A program made the position numbers and the translations under genes. This document shows, in pieces, positions 31,701-43,667 of a DNA stretch of 64,000 bases. Position 1 is the first letter of the stretch. Every line of letters begins with the position of its first letter. Source of the stretch: Schistocephalus solidus (taxonomy: Eukaryota; Platyhelminthes; Cestoda; Diphyllobothriidea; Diphyllobothriidae); NCBI GenBank assembly GCA_017591395.1, contig WEDG01002474.1:62001-126000 (forward strand), written 5' to 3'. The notes below the pieces were generated by a model that was not told the origin of the DNA, did no database searches, and was given only the letters and a program-made list of their open reading frames with translations.

Positions 31701-32999
31701 GACAAATGGAGCGACCAAATGCAAGCTGTGTGGTGCTGCCCCTAACTAGTACCCCTACACCCCAATTCTCAACCTAATATTCATAAGACTGGTTGTATTT
31801 CAGCACTTCTACCATCGGTTACTTTATCTTCTCAGACGTCCAGTCCGATCAGCCCTCCACTTAACCTTTCTACTTCATTTCCCCCACTGACCGAATGATG
31901 AAATGTCCAGTGCTTTTAGCCCACCTGTAATGTCTGCAACCCCATCTTAAGCATTTATACCGTCCCAACTAGTTTTAAACACTTAGACTGGACTGGTTCT
32001 TAAACGCCGTCCTCCTGGCCTCCGTGAAATTTCCCGAAGCCCCATCGCATAAATAGCGTACTTAAAATTCAAAAATCCACAATTATCCCAATTGAAGGAC
32101 AACTTATTTAAAACCTCCACAAACTAGTTTCATCCCATAACCCCATGCGTCATCTTATATTCCCAATTATATCACCTAAGGCAGGTTGTCCGAAGGACGT
32201 AAATACAACCCAGTCCAAAAGCAAAGGGTAGCGCAGTTCTAAGTAACGCATATTGCCTCTCCAAAATTCAACCAAGCCTCCCAAATGGCTAATAACCCTA
32301 ACAATTAACACCAGCTTTCAGCTCTTAATTTCTAAAGCTGCTGTGCCCTTCCCTAACTCGGTAGCCCATATTCCATCTAAATTTCCTGTCTCGTAACTAC
32401 CAACAGGCTCTGTCCCGGTCTTAACCCCTATCGTGGTCTGACACCGGAAAGTTTTTATTCCTATACCTTCTGTGATATCTTACCCTTTCATTACCGACGT
32501 GTCTCTATACCAAAAGTTCTGGCGCAGCTGGCAGTTACCATTTAAACTGCAATAACTTCCCACCTAATCAACCCATCACCGCATTTTCTTCATATATAAC
32601 GATACTTTCGAGCTTGGGATACTGAACCACGACGGATGTCATATTACTTTATTCTAGATCTGTTATAAATTAGATGGCCCTCAACTGGAGAGCCGTTGCT
32701 TTCGAGTAAATGCCCGATGTTTTTATGGAAGTGGACCCGTGGAATGATCCATTAATTTTCGACCAGTGTGATCTCGATTGTCATCAAAATAGGGCTAGCG
32801 CAGTTCGTATCTATCATGCTTTTTGACCTCGCAGATATGAGCTTAATTAGTAACTTTTTTGACTCATTGACTGGCAGCATCTCTCCTCCATGAACGACAC
32901 AGCAAGTCTTTTGTGGCTTCATGTCAGTCGTTTCAAATAACATCCTGGAGTTGTTCCAACCAAAATAGTCAAGCCCTACGCTTCGAATCCGTCTCCTCA
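31701..32999. other. No gene or element recognised
   Basis: C/T-rich on the plus strand with short chance ORFs. The 82-codon minus ORF at 32752-33000 has no recognisable similarity. Confidence 0.4.
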
Positions 33000-35727
33000 C
33001 TTTCTTTTGCCAAAACTAAAGAAATTTGAGGAAAGCAGTTGAAAAGATCAATATACTAGCTCGTTATCTGTACATCTAAAGACTGCACAGATTTTTGAAT
33101 AAGCCTCTAAGATTCGTCTTGCACGTGACAGACAGAGGGAATATTGCGCACTCTGTGAGCCAAATTCTGCAAAATCTGTTGCTCAACAGTTCCACCGTCG
33201 ATCCTGCTCTAAATGAGGTTATGAAATACCTCCATAACTAAATGAAGCTTAGAACTTCGTTCTTCGAAGACTCTGACAAGGCAGAATTGTTTAGTGCATT
33301 CTTTGAAAAATCATCTTACGATGGAATCTGAACCGTTTCCGACGTTTCATCCATTTTCATTCTATGTTATCAGCACCGTTGATTTCACCTTAGAATTAAT
33401 TCGCAAGCAAATAATGCGTCTAAAAAACTCGCACTCTTCGAGGACTGACGGTATTCCAAACTCAGTTATCAAGACAGTGCCCAGCTTCCCCGATTGCTTA
33501 GCCATACATTCTCAGTTTTTCTTCGAAACGGATTCTTTCCTGACTCATGGAAGACATCTATTATTCTTCCTGTCTTCAAGTCGGGATCTCGTTCGGACGT
33601 AAATAATTATCGAGGCATTCACAATACCCCGGTTCTAGCAAAACTTCTTGAAAAAATTATCTTTAATCAAATTCTCAACTTTTGCCTAGAAAATAAGCTC
33701 TTAAGGGACTCGCAATATGGTTTTATACCTGGGAGATCATGCGAAGTGTGTCACTTAGCTTTTCTTAACCTCGTCACTTCCCTTCGTAATGAGCAGCAGT
33801 CAGTGGTTTTGATCTACTTTGACCTGAGCAAAGCCTTTGACAAGGTACCGCACAGACGTCTTCTGGTGAAACTGGAAGCTCTCGGCATCCGGCCTCCTCT
33901 CCTTGACTTCATTGGTTCCAACTTGTCTAACCGCAGCCAGAACGTCGGAGTAGGTAATAGCTATTCGAGGCCTCAGCCGATCATGAGTGGCGTTTTTCAA
34001 GGCACGGTTCTAGGTCCCCTTCTTTTCATTCTGTACATAAACGAAATTTCAACATTGCTCACAAATTCACAAAATTTCGTTTATGCTGACGATCTCAAGT
34101 GCATTTATTCATTTTCTAAAGACACTGCCAATAGTTGCGTTGATAAAATCAACACTGATCTACTTTATGCTCTCACATTGGAGCTGTACTTCACAGATGA
34201 AATTTTCTCCATCCCAGAGCAGTTTCATGTTTTTGGCCCCGCCAAGCTTCCTGGACTCCTAGTATTTCAAAAATAGTACACTTTTAGAACGATCAACCAT
34301 AAAAGACTTAGGTCTAAGTTACACAAATAAGCTAGCATTATCGCCTCATGCAGATCAAATTTCTGCAAAGGCTGCACAGATATGTGGTTTTATATCACAT
34401 AAGCTTCCTTCCGGAAATAAAGTTAAACCTATACCGCATGTTTGTTCTTCCTATCCTAGAATACTGCTGTCCCCTCTTTGGGCTGATGAACGCCTCTGAC
34501 CGCAGTAAGATTAAAAAAGTTCAGAGGGTTTTTACTCGAAGACTATTTTCTCTTCCTGGATCCTGTATCTCTTATACGGATAGATGCCAGTTAGCAAACG
34601 TTGAATTTCTGTGGGTTAGAAGAATCGAAGCCGGTCTCTGCTTCCTGTTTCGCGTTAACTCTAGCCCAAATCTCCCACAAATTAACGCTCTCACTCCGAT
34701 GGATCGACCCTATGCCACTCGTAATTCCTCCATGATCATTTCACTACCCCGTAGCTCCACAACTAACCGGTCTCAGTTTTTTGCCTCTAAAGATGCTTTT
34801 ATATGGAATAATCTTCCACTGCAAATTAGGTTGTCGTCTACATTAGCTATTTTCAAAACAAATTACGCAAACATTTAACTTCGGAAGATATAAAGTCCTT
34901 ATTGTTTGTTTCCTTCCCAAACTCGCAACTTTTGGATTTTGAAAAAGGTCCTCCTGGTATTTGAGGCAGCTCCCTTGATATTATCTTGGTCTCTAATTAT
35001 ATTTCCATCATCCTCTGCAGAGTCAATCTTTGCATTCAATTTTTCTTCCCCTCCTTTTAAATTAGCATTGCCAACTCTTGACAACCTTGATAATTTCCTC
35101 CGAATTTGCAACCCTGACGGTAGTCTCCAGGTTATGTTGATGATCGAGGCGGGTTCTGATGGTTTCGCCTCTTTGGTGATGGACTATGCAGTCAGCAAGG
35201 TCGCATCTCGATGATGATCTCGTGACCTCTACTGTCCCCTCTTCGTTTCGACCATGTTGTCTACGATGTGTTCGTCCTCTGTCACCTCCACTGGTGGTTA
35301 TAAACAGTAGCTCTGATTGATATATTATCTCTCACCCGACAAGGAGCTTTCCGAACCCTCATACGTTGTCAGCAACATCACAATACTATCCCATTGCATT
35401 TAGCTTTTATTTTTTTAGTGAAGCAGTTTTTTTCTCCTATTTTTTAAAAATTGGCGGCTCGCCGAACTCCACCTCCAATTAATCCCTAGGAGTTTTTTTT
35501 ACTGCTTCTTTTCCAGTTCACCGTATATGCCAAAGATTGTTGAATTTTGTTTTAAAGATGGCAAATCGTTTTAAATCGGATGTGTTTACCATACTACTCA
35601 TTTCTGCTGTTCATATGGATGCTCACATAGTGCAGCAATTATCCACTTTGTATTTATTTAAACCACGGTACTAAGTTTATAATGATGGCGTCCTCTGGGC
35701 CTTAAATATACAATGTATTTATTTATT
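33000..35727 (+). mobile_element. LINE-A, CR1/Jockey-like, 5'-truncated
   Basis: Starts in the region upstream of RT (about 33000, edge approximate). It carries a complete but frameshifted RT, a C-terminal region and an ~850-bp 3' UTR ending in a TATTTATTTA run at 35710-35727. Two further pieces of this family are inside the BEL element (16013-17640 and 19555-19745). No endonuclease is present. Confidence 0.8.
33494..34878 (+). pseudogene. LINE-A reverse transcriptase and C-terminal domain
   Basis: Open 33494-34276: FFPDSWKTSIILPVFKSGSR, NNYRGIHNTPVLAKLLEKII, YGFIPGRS, YFDLSKAFDKVPHRRLLVKL (motif A), SGVFQGTVLGPLLFILYINE (motif B) and FVYADDLKCIYSF (motif C, catalytic DD intact). A frameshift near 34270 leads to the second open part, 34348-34878: LNLYRMFVLPILEYCCPLFG and RSKIKKVQRVFTRRLF, the conserved C-terminal domain of CR1/Jockey LINEs, ending at a stop at 34878. 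The catalytic residues survive, so this copy is fairly young but already frameshifted. Confidence 0.85.
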
Positions 35728-35734
35728 TATATTA

Positions 35735-35830
35735 AACCCTACGTGGTGGCCGCCCCAAAGCTCGAACCCGCGACCTGTTGATTGGAATTTAAACGCTCAA
35801 ATCGTTGATTAACGGGTTCGTTGTCTTGCC
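35735..35830 (-). repeat. tRNA-like sequence (SINE candidate), copy 1
   Basis: The minus strand reads TTAATCAACGATTTGAGCG (A-box-like D arm) and, ~30 bases on, GGTCGCGGGTTCGAGC (B-box-like T arm). It aligns along its length with 59455-59530. It directly follows the LINE-A tail. Too diverged to be a functional tRNA gene. Confidence 0.5.
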
Positions 35831-36359
35831 AGCTGATGACAGATAATGAGCTAGATATAGCTATTACCGTCTCGCTTGTCTTTGTCAGTATTGTTAAGCT
35901 GCCCTAACGGAGATACGTGGGATATTTTAATGTACAACATTATGTGACGAATACGTTCATATCTTAAAAGCAACTATATAATCAGTCTCTAACCGCTCCT
36001 TGCACAATGCACACACCTAGGCCAAACATTTTATCCTCCATACTGATGCCAGTTGCTTCGCGTTTGATGCGGCCTTTTTCTAAACAGATTCGCGGACTAG
36101 AACATACTAATTACTATGCCAGCAATGAGCTCTCTAAAACATAACACAATTAATGCACTTTCCGTCATAACATTTATTCCACCTTCAGTTCTTTCAACGA
36201 TTTTGACGCCTTCTACGAGACCGAAGATATATATCAGGCCCAGATCATTGAGCAATCCAGGGGCTGATTTTGAATAAAGCCTTACATGAATAAACTTGCC
36301 CGATGGCAAGGTATATTACATGATTTAATCTTTGAATGCCACTATTGAAATTGGAAATG

Positions 36360-37410
36360 TGTTTGTCAGTCGATGCGGTCTGCGTTGACTTTAGCAAAGC
36401 CTTTGCAGGGTTCCAGACAGACTTCTGATATTAAAGCTGCGTCAAATGGGTGTGACTGGCAACCTACTCAAATAGCTGGACAGCATTCTCACAAACAAGC
36501 GCCAACGCACATGTATTGGAGACGCAAAGTCGCACTGGGAAACTGTTCGTAATGGTGTTCCGCATGAGACGGGCTCAGGACCAATTTCGTTTCTGATATA
36601 CGTAAACGACTGCCTTGATTGTCTGAAATGTGCGTAGGTAATGTTCGCTGACGAGCTGAAGTAATGGAATTCGATTAAAAAACCAGACTATGCGTGGTTA
36701 GTAAAAATAAGTTTGATCGCTTGCAAACATGGTGTGATGAGTGGTTGAAGAACCTTAGTTTCAAAAAATGTCAAATCATCTGACTAAGGTCTAGTTACAG
36801 AAGGATGATTAGGCTTGAATATCAGTACTTCATTAGCGGTCACCAACTAGAGTAGGTAAATGTTTTTAAGGTATGTGGATAAAACCCACTCTCGAACCCT
36901 CGTTGTACTGCAAAAATATAGCAAAGAAAGCTACGTGTACCTAAGGAGCGTCTTTGGAACATTTATCCGGCTGGTGTGGGAATATTGCGTTCAGGCGTGG
37001 TGCCCTCGACGAAACATGCCTACGCTCTGTTGGAGAAAATTCAATTGAAGGCGACGAAACTAGTCAGCAGATTTGCGTGCCTACCCAATGAGGGCGGACT
37101 AGGAAGATTTAAAATTTTCATCTCATGATAGTCAATACAGAGTGTATAGGATTTTAGGCTTAAAACTTGTCAGGGGAGTTGTTTGTTAGCTTCAGATGGC
37201 CGAGTTTTTGAATTGGCAAACATGACAAAGCTCCGAGATCACTGGTAAAAACTGAAGAGAAACCACGTAAAACTTGAAGTGCGGACCAAATTCTTTTCTT
37301 CTATGTGATTAAAAAAGGGAACAAACTGCCTACTTCGGTTGTTAAGGATGAAAACGTTGAAATGTTTAAAAGAAGACTTGATAAATGTTTTCTTTATGGA
37401 CATATATTAA
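36360..37410 (+). pseudogene. LINE-C, heavily decayed CR1/Jockey-like RT
   Basis: Starts at motif A (DAVCVDFSKAF), then LLKWLDSILTNKRQRT-like and RNGVPHETGSGPISFLIYVN (motif B), VMFADELK (damaged motif C, E for D), and in the C-terminal region VWEYCVQAWCPRR and SQYRVYRILGLKL. Stops in every segment. It is a third LINE lineage, different from LINE-A and LINE-B. The edges are estimates. Confidence 0.65.
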
Positions 37411-38000
37411 GTCGAAACCAATGACCGATATACTATAACCATATGGCCATGTAACATTTGCATATTTTGTTAGCGTCTATTTGTAAATAGGGGTTTCAAA
37501 GGCTCTGCGTATCTCCTTTACATATACTATATTATACCCAATTATTAACTGCGTTCGAAACGCCTCAACATGGATGCCTTATTTCATCTAACCAAATCCA
37601 ATCAAACTGAAGGGGACACAAAAATCTTATATGAATGCGATTTCCACGGGCAATCAGCCAAGAGATCGTCTCGAGCCTAGGTTGGGGTCAGAGTGATCGA
37701 TTCTCGGCGAAGAAAAGGTGCCCCAATCCACCTTTAAATGCTGATCCCAATCTCCACAGTTATGTTTGCCACGTCGGCATGTCGTTTGAAATTGGTTAGA
37801 ATTTCACGTCCCTCGAGCCTACGAGTTTTTAGTTTCTACCTCAGTGTAGAAGACACGGTGCTGGAAAATTATTTAATAATTGTCTTTTTATTCCTCTGAT
37901 TTTTAAAATTGCGACTTGGACCCTCGATCTTTGCTGCTTTCTGAAACGCACGCCGGCTGTGTGCTCCCTGCATCTGCTCTCAATCGCGGAAGGGACTCAA
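37411..38000. other. LINE-C 3' flank and spacer before LINE-B; no gene
   Basis: AT-rich. The first part is probably the 3' UTR of LINE-C. The 5' edge of LINE-B is not resolved within this stretch. Confidence 0.35.
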
Positions 38001-38083
38001 ATCAAAGGCTGAGTCCTTATATTTTCATATTCTTATTGTTGAAAACTCAGCTGACTCTCTGTTAATTTTGTGGCAATTATAAC

Positions 38084-39340
38084 ATGCAAAACTCAAGTTC
38101 CATAAGTTTATTGTCAAAAAAATTGGTCCACGACCAAGCTGCTTGGGACCGTCTATCGGCGCCTCTACCCACTCGGCCATATTGGCAGGGGATCTTGTCA
38201 AGCAAGTTAATGTACAAGCAGAAAACAATTTTAACTATCGTTATTCTGCTATTTGTTCACCTCCCGCTAAACGGGGTAAAAGTTCAGTAAGCTTAACTAA
38301 TGAAGCTTACGAAGACGAAACATGTATGGGGTGTTTCAGCCTCCAGCAGAAATTCTCAGGGATGGAGCAGGAAATAAGCAATCTAAGACAAGAAATAGAT
38401 AACTTTAAAAAATCTTTATCTTGCCCAACTGCTAAAAAAGCTCCTGTTCGTAATAAACCTACCACAAAGCAAACTTCGTATTCATTTATAGCTTCTTCAA
38501 GCTTACATAAAATCACATTAAGCATATCGCGACTGCTGGACCCGGTAAACCAGAGGAATTTTCGCTACTTCTGAAGGGAGCCCCATCTAGTCCTTGCGCC
38601 ACTCCACCGGTACTTAGTTTGGGTAGCATCAGCACTAATCTGGCTTTACCGCCCATCGCTACATCACTGGTAGACGTTGCACCCACATGCGATGTTGAAG
38701 AGGTTGGCGAGTTCGTAAAGCCAATGAAGAAAGGGTCTATGAAGAACAAGTCGTGCAGAGACTTGGCTCCAGCCTGCCCATCATCCGGCTCATCTGGACC
38801 TATCAGGCAAACTGAGCTGGTTACCAGTACTCACTCAGCTGAAAGATCTGAGTTAAAAAACGGGCCCTAGATTGAGTCGAAAACAGAATGTAGTCATAAA
38901 AGGTGTCCCGGAGTCAGCTTCAATTATTCCAAAGGAGCGAGTTAAACATGACTTGGAACTCCTTAAAGTGTATGCAAATCGCTGCTGACGGACGGCGAGT
39001 CCATTCATATTCTCAAGGCATATATAATAGGGAAGGTTCTGTCTACAACTGATTCAAATCCTCGACCAAGACCTCTTAAAATCATCTTGGAAAACGAAGC
39101 ACAGGCACAGCTCCTGCTACAGAGAAAAACAACCCTGCGGGGTCCACATTCTGAAGTGTTTTTCAACCGGAATATGGGTTGAAAGAGCGAATGAAAATGC
39201 GACAGCTAATAATAGAACTAGAAACACGAAAGACCAATGGCGAGGCAAATCTCAAAATAAGGGATGGACAGATAGTTCAAGTGAAAAGAGCATTTCTCTG
39301 GCCGAAGGCAGTCACCTTGACAGCCTAACTGTCCCGTTTC
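38084..39340 (+). pseudogene. LINE-B ORF1 (coiled coil plus nucleic-acid-binding domain), frameshifted
   Basis: The first part (to about 38480) contains CMGCFSLQQKFSGMEQEISN followed by LRQEIDNFKKSL, a short heptad-rich coiled coil. After frame slips, the segment near 38880-39180 reads NVVIKGVPESASIIPKERVK, ILKAYIIGKVLSTT, PRPLKIILENEAQAQLLLQR and LRGPHSEVFF, the layout of the RNA-binding domain of LINE ORF1 proteins. ORF1p binds the element RNA to form the retrotransposition particle. Broken by stops around 38875-39000 and 39180. Confidence 0.65.
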
Positions 39341-39359
39341 AGAAACCAAAAACGTGTCC

Positions 39360-40320
39360 GCTTAAACTAATCGTCCTCAATGCCAGATCTCTGCTTAATA
39401 AGATGCCTTTGCTCCAGAATCTGGTTTTCATCCACCGCCCCGACATTGTAATAGTTACAGAGACATGGGCAACACCCTGTGTATCCGACTCGGAACTCAC
39501 TATTCTAGGCTAGGCTTACATTCGGAATGATCGACACGAGGGCCGTGGCGGAGGAAGCTGTATCTATGTTAGGCAACCACTTACATTTTTTCCATTGGAC
39601 TATCGCCAATTTACCGCGGTAGAGGAGAGCTGTTGGCTCCGAGTAGATCTAAAAATAACTACTCTTTACTCGTTGGTAGTGTCTATCGCCCACCCAATGC
39701 CAGCGAGGATTACGATCTTTGTCTCTCGCTGGCATTTCACGCCGCAGCTGACTTAAATCTGAAGTACTGCTTGATTGCAGGTGGCTTCAATCTTCCTGAA
39801 GTTCACTGGTTTCCAACTTACGGTCCTGCAAAGTTCGAAGACCTACTTGAGGCCATAGATATAGGCATGTGGGACCAGGTAGTTGATTTTCCCACCCGAG
39901 GATCAAACATACTTGATCTTATTTTTTTGTAGAGGTTGTCAGCCATCGTCAGTGTCACCTTTAGATCCACTTGGGAATTCTGATCATACTATAGTTCTTT
40001 CTACACAAGAACTAGAGGCTGCCGAAACGTTTTCCAAAAATATAGCTTTTTCCGTGATTTCAGATCAGCAAAATATGAGGGAATTGCTAACACACTTAAA
40101 TTCCCACGACTGGACTAACTTTTTTGTATGTTCGGATGTGAATGTTTGTATTCATACTTTTTACAAAATTCTATGTCCACTCATCTCTCATTTTATTCCC
40201 CGTAAGAAAATAATTAATGTCAAGGATGAAGTCTACCTCCCTTTATCATTCCGCCGTAGACTGCGTAGACTCTCCCGTCGTTTTCATCTACAAACCGACA
40301 CCTCCGTCCTGCCCTTGATC
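39360..40320 (+). pseudogene. LINE-B endonuclease
   Basis: LKLIVLNARSLLNKMPLLQN (N of the first motif), DIVIVTETWATP (catalytic E), then after a frameshift SLLVGSVYRPPNA, AGGFNLPEVHW (family GDFN; the catalytic Asp is replaced by Gly near 39780), DFPTRGSNILDL and NSDHTIVL (SDH motif intact). The linker continues to 40320. The Asp-to-Gly change plus frame breaks make it inactive. Confidence 0.8.
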
Positions 40321-40499
40321 TAGCAAATCTTTGAAGAGGCTAAGAGGCTGTCTGACGAAAAACGACAAGCCGATGAGGTTACCTTTGACGAAAATCCTTC
40401 GTTAAATGTTGCAAAGCTCTTTTCGCGCACAGTAAAAGCGCAGAGAAAAACGCAGCACCCCATACTTCGAGACGCCTTAGGAAACCCAAAAGCTGACGC

Positions 40500-42009
40500 T
40501 AAGTTGACAGCTGATAGCTTCAATGCTTTCTTGTCTAGAACGTTTAGTGAACATACTGTCGCCCCCTTTCCTAACATCCGGGTTTGGACAGGTAACTTCC
40601 TCGAAACCATAACTTTTACCCTCTGGGACGTGACCGTAGCCATTCGGCGTTTTCGTCAATCATACAGTCCAGGACCAGATGGCGTCCCGGTCAGTGTTTT
40701 AAAGGCGGGTGCAAACGATATATTTCCGTCCCTTCTGTAAAAGATATTTAATCTTGCTCTTGAAAGTGAAACTTTCCCTATTTTATGGAAGGAATCGCAC
40801 ATACTGCCTATTCCGAAACATGGCCGACCTACGTCATTTGACGACTTTAGGCCAATAAATACACTACCAGCAGTCTCCAAGATCTTCGAGACCTTGATCA
40901 AAGACAAGATGGTGTGTCACCTAAGAGAAAATAACCTACTTAATGCGGCTCAGCATGGTTTTCTCGAAAAAAGGTATTGTGACACTTGCCAGCTCTCTTT
41001 CTTCGATCATGTGCTACAATCGAGAGACAACGGTTTTGCAATTTACGCCGTTTACTTCGATTTCACTAAGGCTTTTTATCGCGTTGACCATGATCTCCTA
41101 CTGCTGAAACTTGCCTCCTTCGGCATAGGTAACAAGCTTCTGAACTTAATATTTTCCTATTTGAATGCTCGCGCACAACGGGTTAAAATTTCTGATGTTA
41201 TCTCCAACCCCACGAATGTGAGGAGCGAAGTTATTCAGGGCAGCGTGCTCGGCCCGCTTCTATTTTGCCTCTTTGTCAACGATGTTCCTGATTGTTTTCA
41301 GTATGGTAGGCCCTTTCTGTACGCTGACGATTTAAAAGTTGCCTATCGATATAAACCGATTGATCGCAACATCGTGCTTGAGCTCTTAAAAACGGATCTT
41401 CAGGTCTTCGCTCAGTGGTGTCGCACATGGCGCCTCTCACTTTCTTGGCAAAAGTGCTCCGTTATGGTTATTGGCAACAACCAACAGCCCCACCTAAGCA
41501 TAGACGGTCACGATCTAAACGTGCCCGGAGTTATAAAGGATCTGGGCATATCATACTCTAGTAGTCTTAATCTGTCAGAGCACTGCGCCATGATTGTCTC
41601 GAAAGCACGCCAAACTACTGGGTTTATTCTCAGAAATTTTAAAACCGTCAAAATTAGAATCAGCCTCTATAAAATGTATGTCAGGCCTAGTCTGGAATAC
41701 TGCTCGTTTCTATTTAGTCTTCTGCACGCTAGTGAACGAAAGAAGATAGAATCAGTCCAGCACTTCTTTACAAAAAGAGATTTCTATTCAGATTACCGAA
41801 ACCTGTCCTACCAACAACGCTGTGACCTTACAAGCCTTGACCCGCTATGGCTTCGTAGATTACAGGAGGGACTATTTTTACTGTTTAAACTACTAAACAA
41901 TTGTACATTCAACCCCCCTACATCTCTGAGGCACCTCGACCACTCTCGGCGCACCAGTCATCGAGATGTATTTTTATTTCTTCCTGTGGCACGCACAGTT
42001 AGATACTGA
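40500..42009 (+). pseudogene. LINE-B reverse transcriptase; 371-codon intact stretch
   Basis: A first open part (40504-40740) has RRFRQSYSPGPDGVPVSVLK and ends at a single TAA at 40738. Similarity then continues through LPIPKHGRP and FRPINTLPAVSKIFE into the open 40894-42009 part: QHGFLEKR, YFDFTKAFYRVDHDLLLLKL (motif A), RSEVIQGSVLGPLLFCLFVN (motif B), FLYADDLKVAYRY (motif C), and the C-terminal domain MYVRPSLEYCSFLFSLLHAS with ERKKIESVQHFFTKR. All catalytic Asp residues are present. Confidence 0.85.
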
Positions 42010-42537
42010 CAGTTTTTTTTCGGTAAACGCTATAGCAATCTGGAATAAGCTACCTAGAATTATCAAAATTCAGCAAAGCTGTCACTTGTTTACGCGAACT
42101 GTCACTAGTTTTCTACATTGAGGACAACTTCCAAAACTTTTAGGTGCTGACTCTGTTGAAGCTCTCTTCGGTTCTGATGGCGTTCACGGACTCTGAATCC
42201 TGTGCCGGTCTTCATGCTGAGGGGGAAAATAACTGGCTCTGCAGACCTCAATCGGCTTATTTCTCAGTCGACAGCGAGCAGCCGCTCGCCGACATACCTG
42301 CTGGTGCAGAATACCGGATCAGTAACACTGAATGGAGAGGTTCTTCACCGGGCACCTGTGTTAACGCGTCCCTGTCAAGAACTTAAATTACTCAATAAGC
42401 TGCGGTTTTTTCTCCTGAAAACACATGAAACAACGATCAGGAGTTTTTTTCACTGTCAGCTTGACCCTCTACTGAATATATATTTTTTTGACCTTGCCTG
42501 TAAACTGGCAATAAATAAATAAAATAAAATAAAATAA

Positions 42538-43275
42538 TCTAGTAGTCTTAATCTGTCAGAGCACTGCGCCCTGATTGTTTCGAGAGCACGCCAAACTACT
42601 GGGTTTATTCTCAGAAATTTTAAAACCATCAAAATTAGAATCAGCCTCTATAAAATGTATGTCAGGCCTTGTCTGGAATACTGCTCGTTTCTATTTAGTC
42701 TTCTGCACGCTAGTGAACGAAAGAAGATAGAATCAGCCCAGCACTTCTTTACAAAAAGAGTTTTCTATTCAGATCACTGAAACCTGTCCTACCAACAACG
42801 CACAGTTAGATACCGACAGTTTTTTCGGTAAACGCTATAGCAATCTGGAATAAGCTACCTAGAATTATCAAAATTCAGCAAAGCTATCCCTTGTTTACGC
42901 GAGCTGTCACTAGTTTTCTACATTCAGGACAACTTTCAAAACTTTTGGGTGCTGACTCTGTTGAAGCTCTCTTCGGTTCTGATGGTGTTCACGGACTCTG
43001 AATCCTGTGCCGGTCTTCATGCTGAGGGGAAAAATTAATGGCTCTGCAGACCTCAATCGGCTTATTTCTCAGTCGACAGCGAACAACCGCTCGCCGACAT
43101 ACCTGCTGGTGCAGAATACCGGATCCGTAACACTGAATGGAGAGGTTCTTCACCGGACACCTGTGTTAACGCCTCCCTCTCCAGAACTTTAATTACTCAA
43201 TACGCTGCAATTTTTTCTCCTCAAAACACATGAAACAACGATCAGGAGTTTTTTTCATTGTCAGCTTTACCCTCT
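42538..43275 (+). mobile_element. LINE-B 3' fragment, second copy
   Basis: Begins abruptly at TCTAGTAGTCTTAATCTGTC (the LINE-B sequence found at 41559), directly after the poly-AAATA tail of the full copy. It repeats the C-terminal coding end and 3' UTR. It runs to CCCTCTTCTGTATATA, where a (TA)n tract and the Penelope-like insertion interrupt it. The missing 3' end appears at 47636-47690. Confidence 0.8.
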
Positions 43276-43280
43276 TCTGT

Positions 43281-43322
<42 letters not shown>

Positions 43323-43323
43323 C
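43276..43323. repeat. (TA)n microsatellite, left
   Basis: Near-perfect TA run with one AAATA interruption. It lies in the 3' UTR of the LINE-B fragment, at the junction with the Penelope-like element. Confidence 0.95.
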
Positions 43324-43667
43324 GCGTTCATCATCTCCTGAAGAAGAAGAAGAAGATGAGGGGGCGAGTTCATCGACCAAATTGTATTTGTACTGACGTT
43401 TCGAAAGCCTTCTCGCTTCCATCATCAGAGTAAAGTGCTTGCTGCTCCTGGTGGTCTTGAGTTAGTCAGTCTTGCCGCGTGCCTCGTATTATATCCATGG
43501 TGGACGCGTGAACTTTGACCTGCCCGATTGCCGCTGACTTCCTTAGACCTCCCCGAGGCTGAACGCTGGCGGGCTCGCGTGACTGCTGTCCCATTTGGAG
43601 CCGTCGTAGGTTTAGGCAAGGCAGCGTGCCTGTTGGCCTCCCCCACGTCAATCAGCGGACTGAGCAG
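43324..43667 (-). other. 3' end of the left Penelope-like element
   Basis: Downstream of the stop codon on the minus strand. Includes a stretch shared with the right copy (43437-43667 versus 46553-46790) and an outer part (43324-43436) absent from the right copy. The outer part carries the hammerhead-like core and a run of CTT/GAA triplets (43344-43356). Confidence 0.7.
43391..43432 (-). ncRNA. Hammerhead-ribozyme-like core at the Penelope terminus
   Basis: On the minus strand: TACT, CTGATGA (43422-43428), an extra T, stem II GGAAGC/GCTTTC closed by a six-base loop (43403-43420; one G-T pair), GAAA (43399-43402), CGTC, then AGTA (43391-43394), which pairs with the leading TACT as stem I. Penelope-like elements are known to carry minimal type I hammerheads with a very short stem III; here ACGT would form it with essentially no loop. 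The unpaired T between CTGATGA and stem II is a deviation from the canonical core. Confidence 0.5.

Larger units (their letters stand above)
38000..42537 (+). mobile_element. LINE-B, CR1-like, near full length
   Basis: Contains ORF1 (38084-39330), endonuclease (39360-40020), RT and C-terminal domain (40500-42009) and a 3' UTR ending in tandem AAATA-like units at 42505-42537. Broken by a few frameshifts and stops, but this is the most complete LINE in the window. Further 3' copies follow at 42538-43270, 46852-47634 (inverted) and 47636-47690. Confidence 0.85.
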
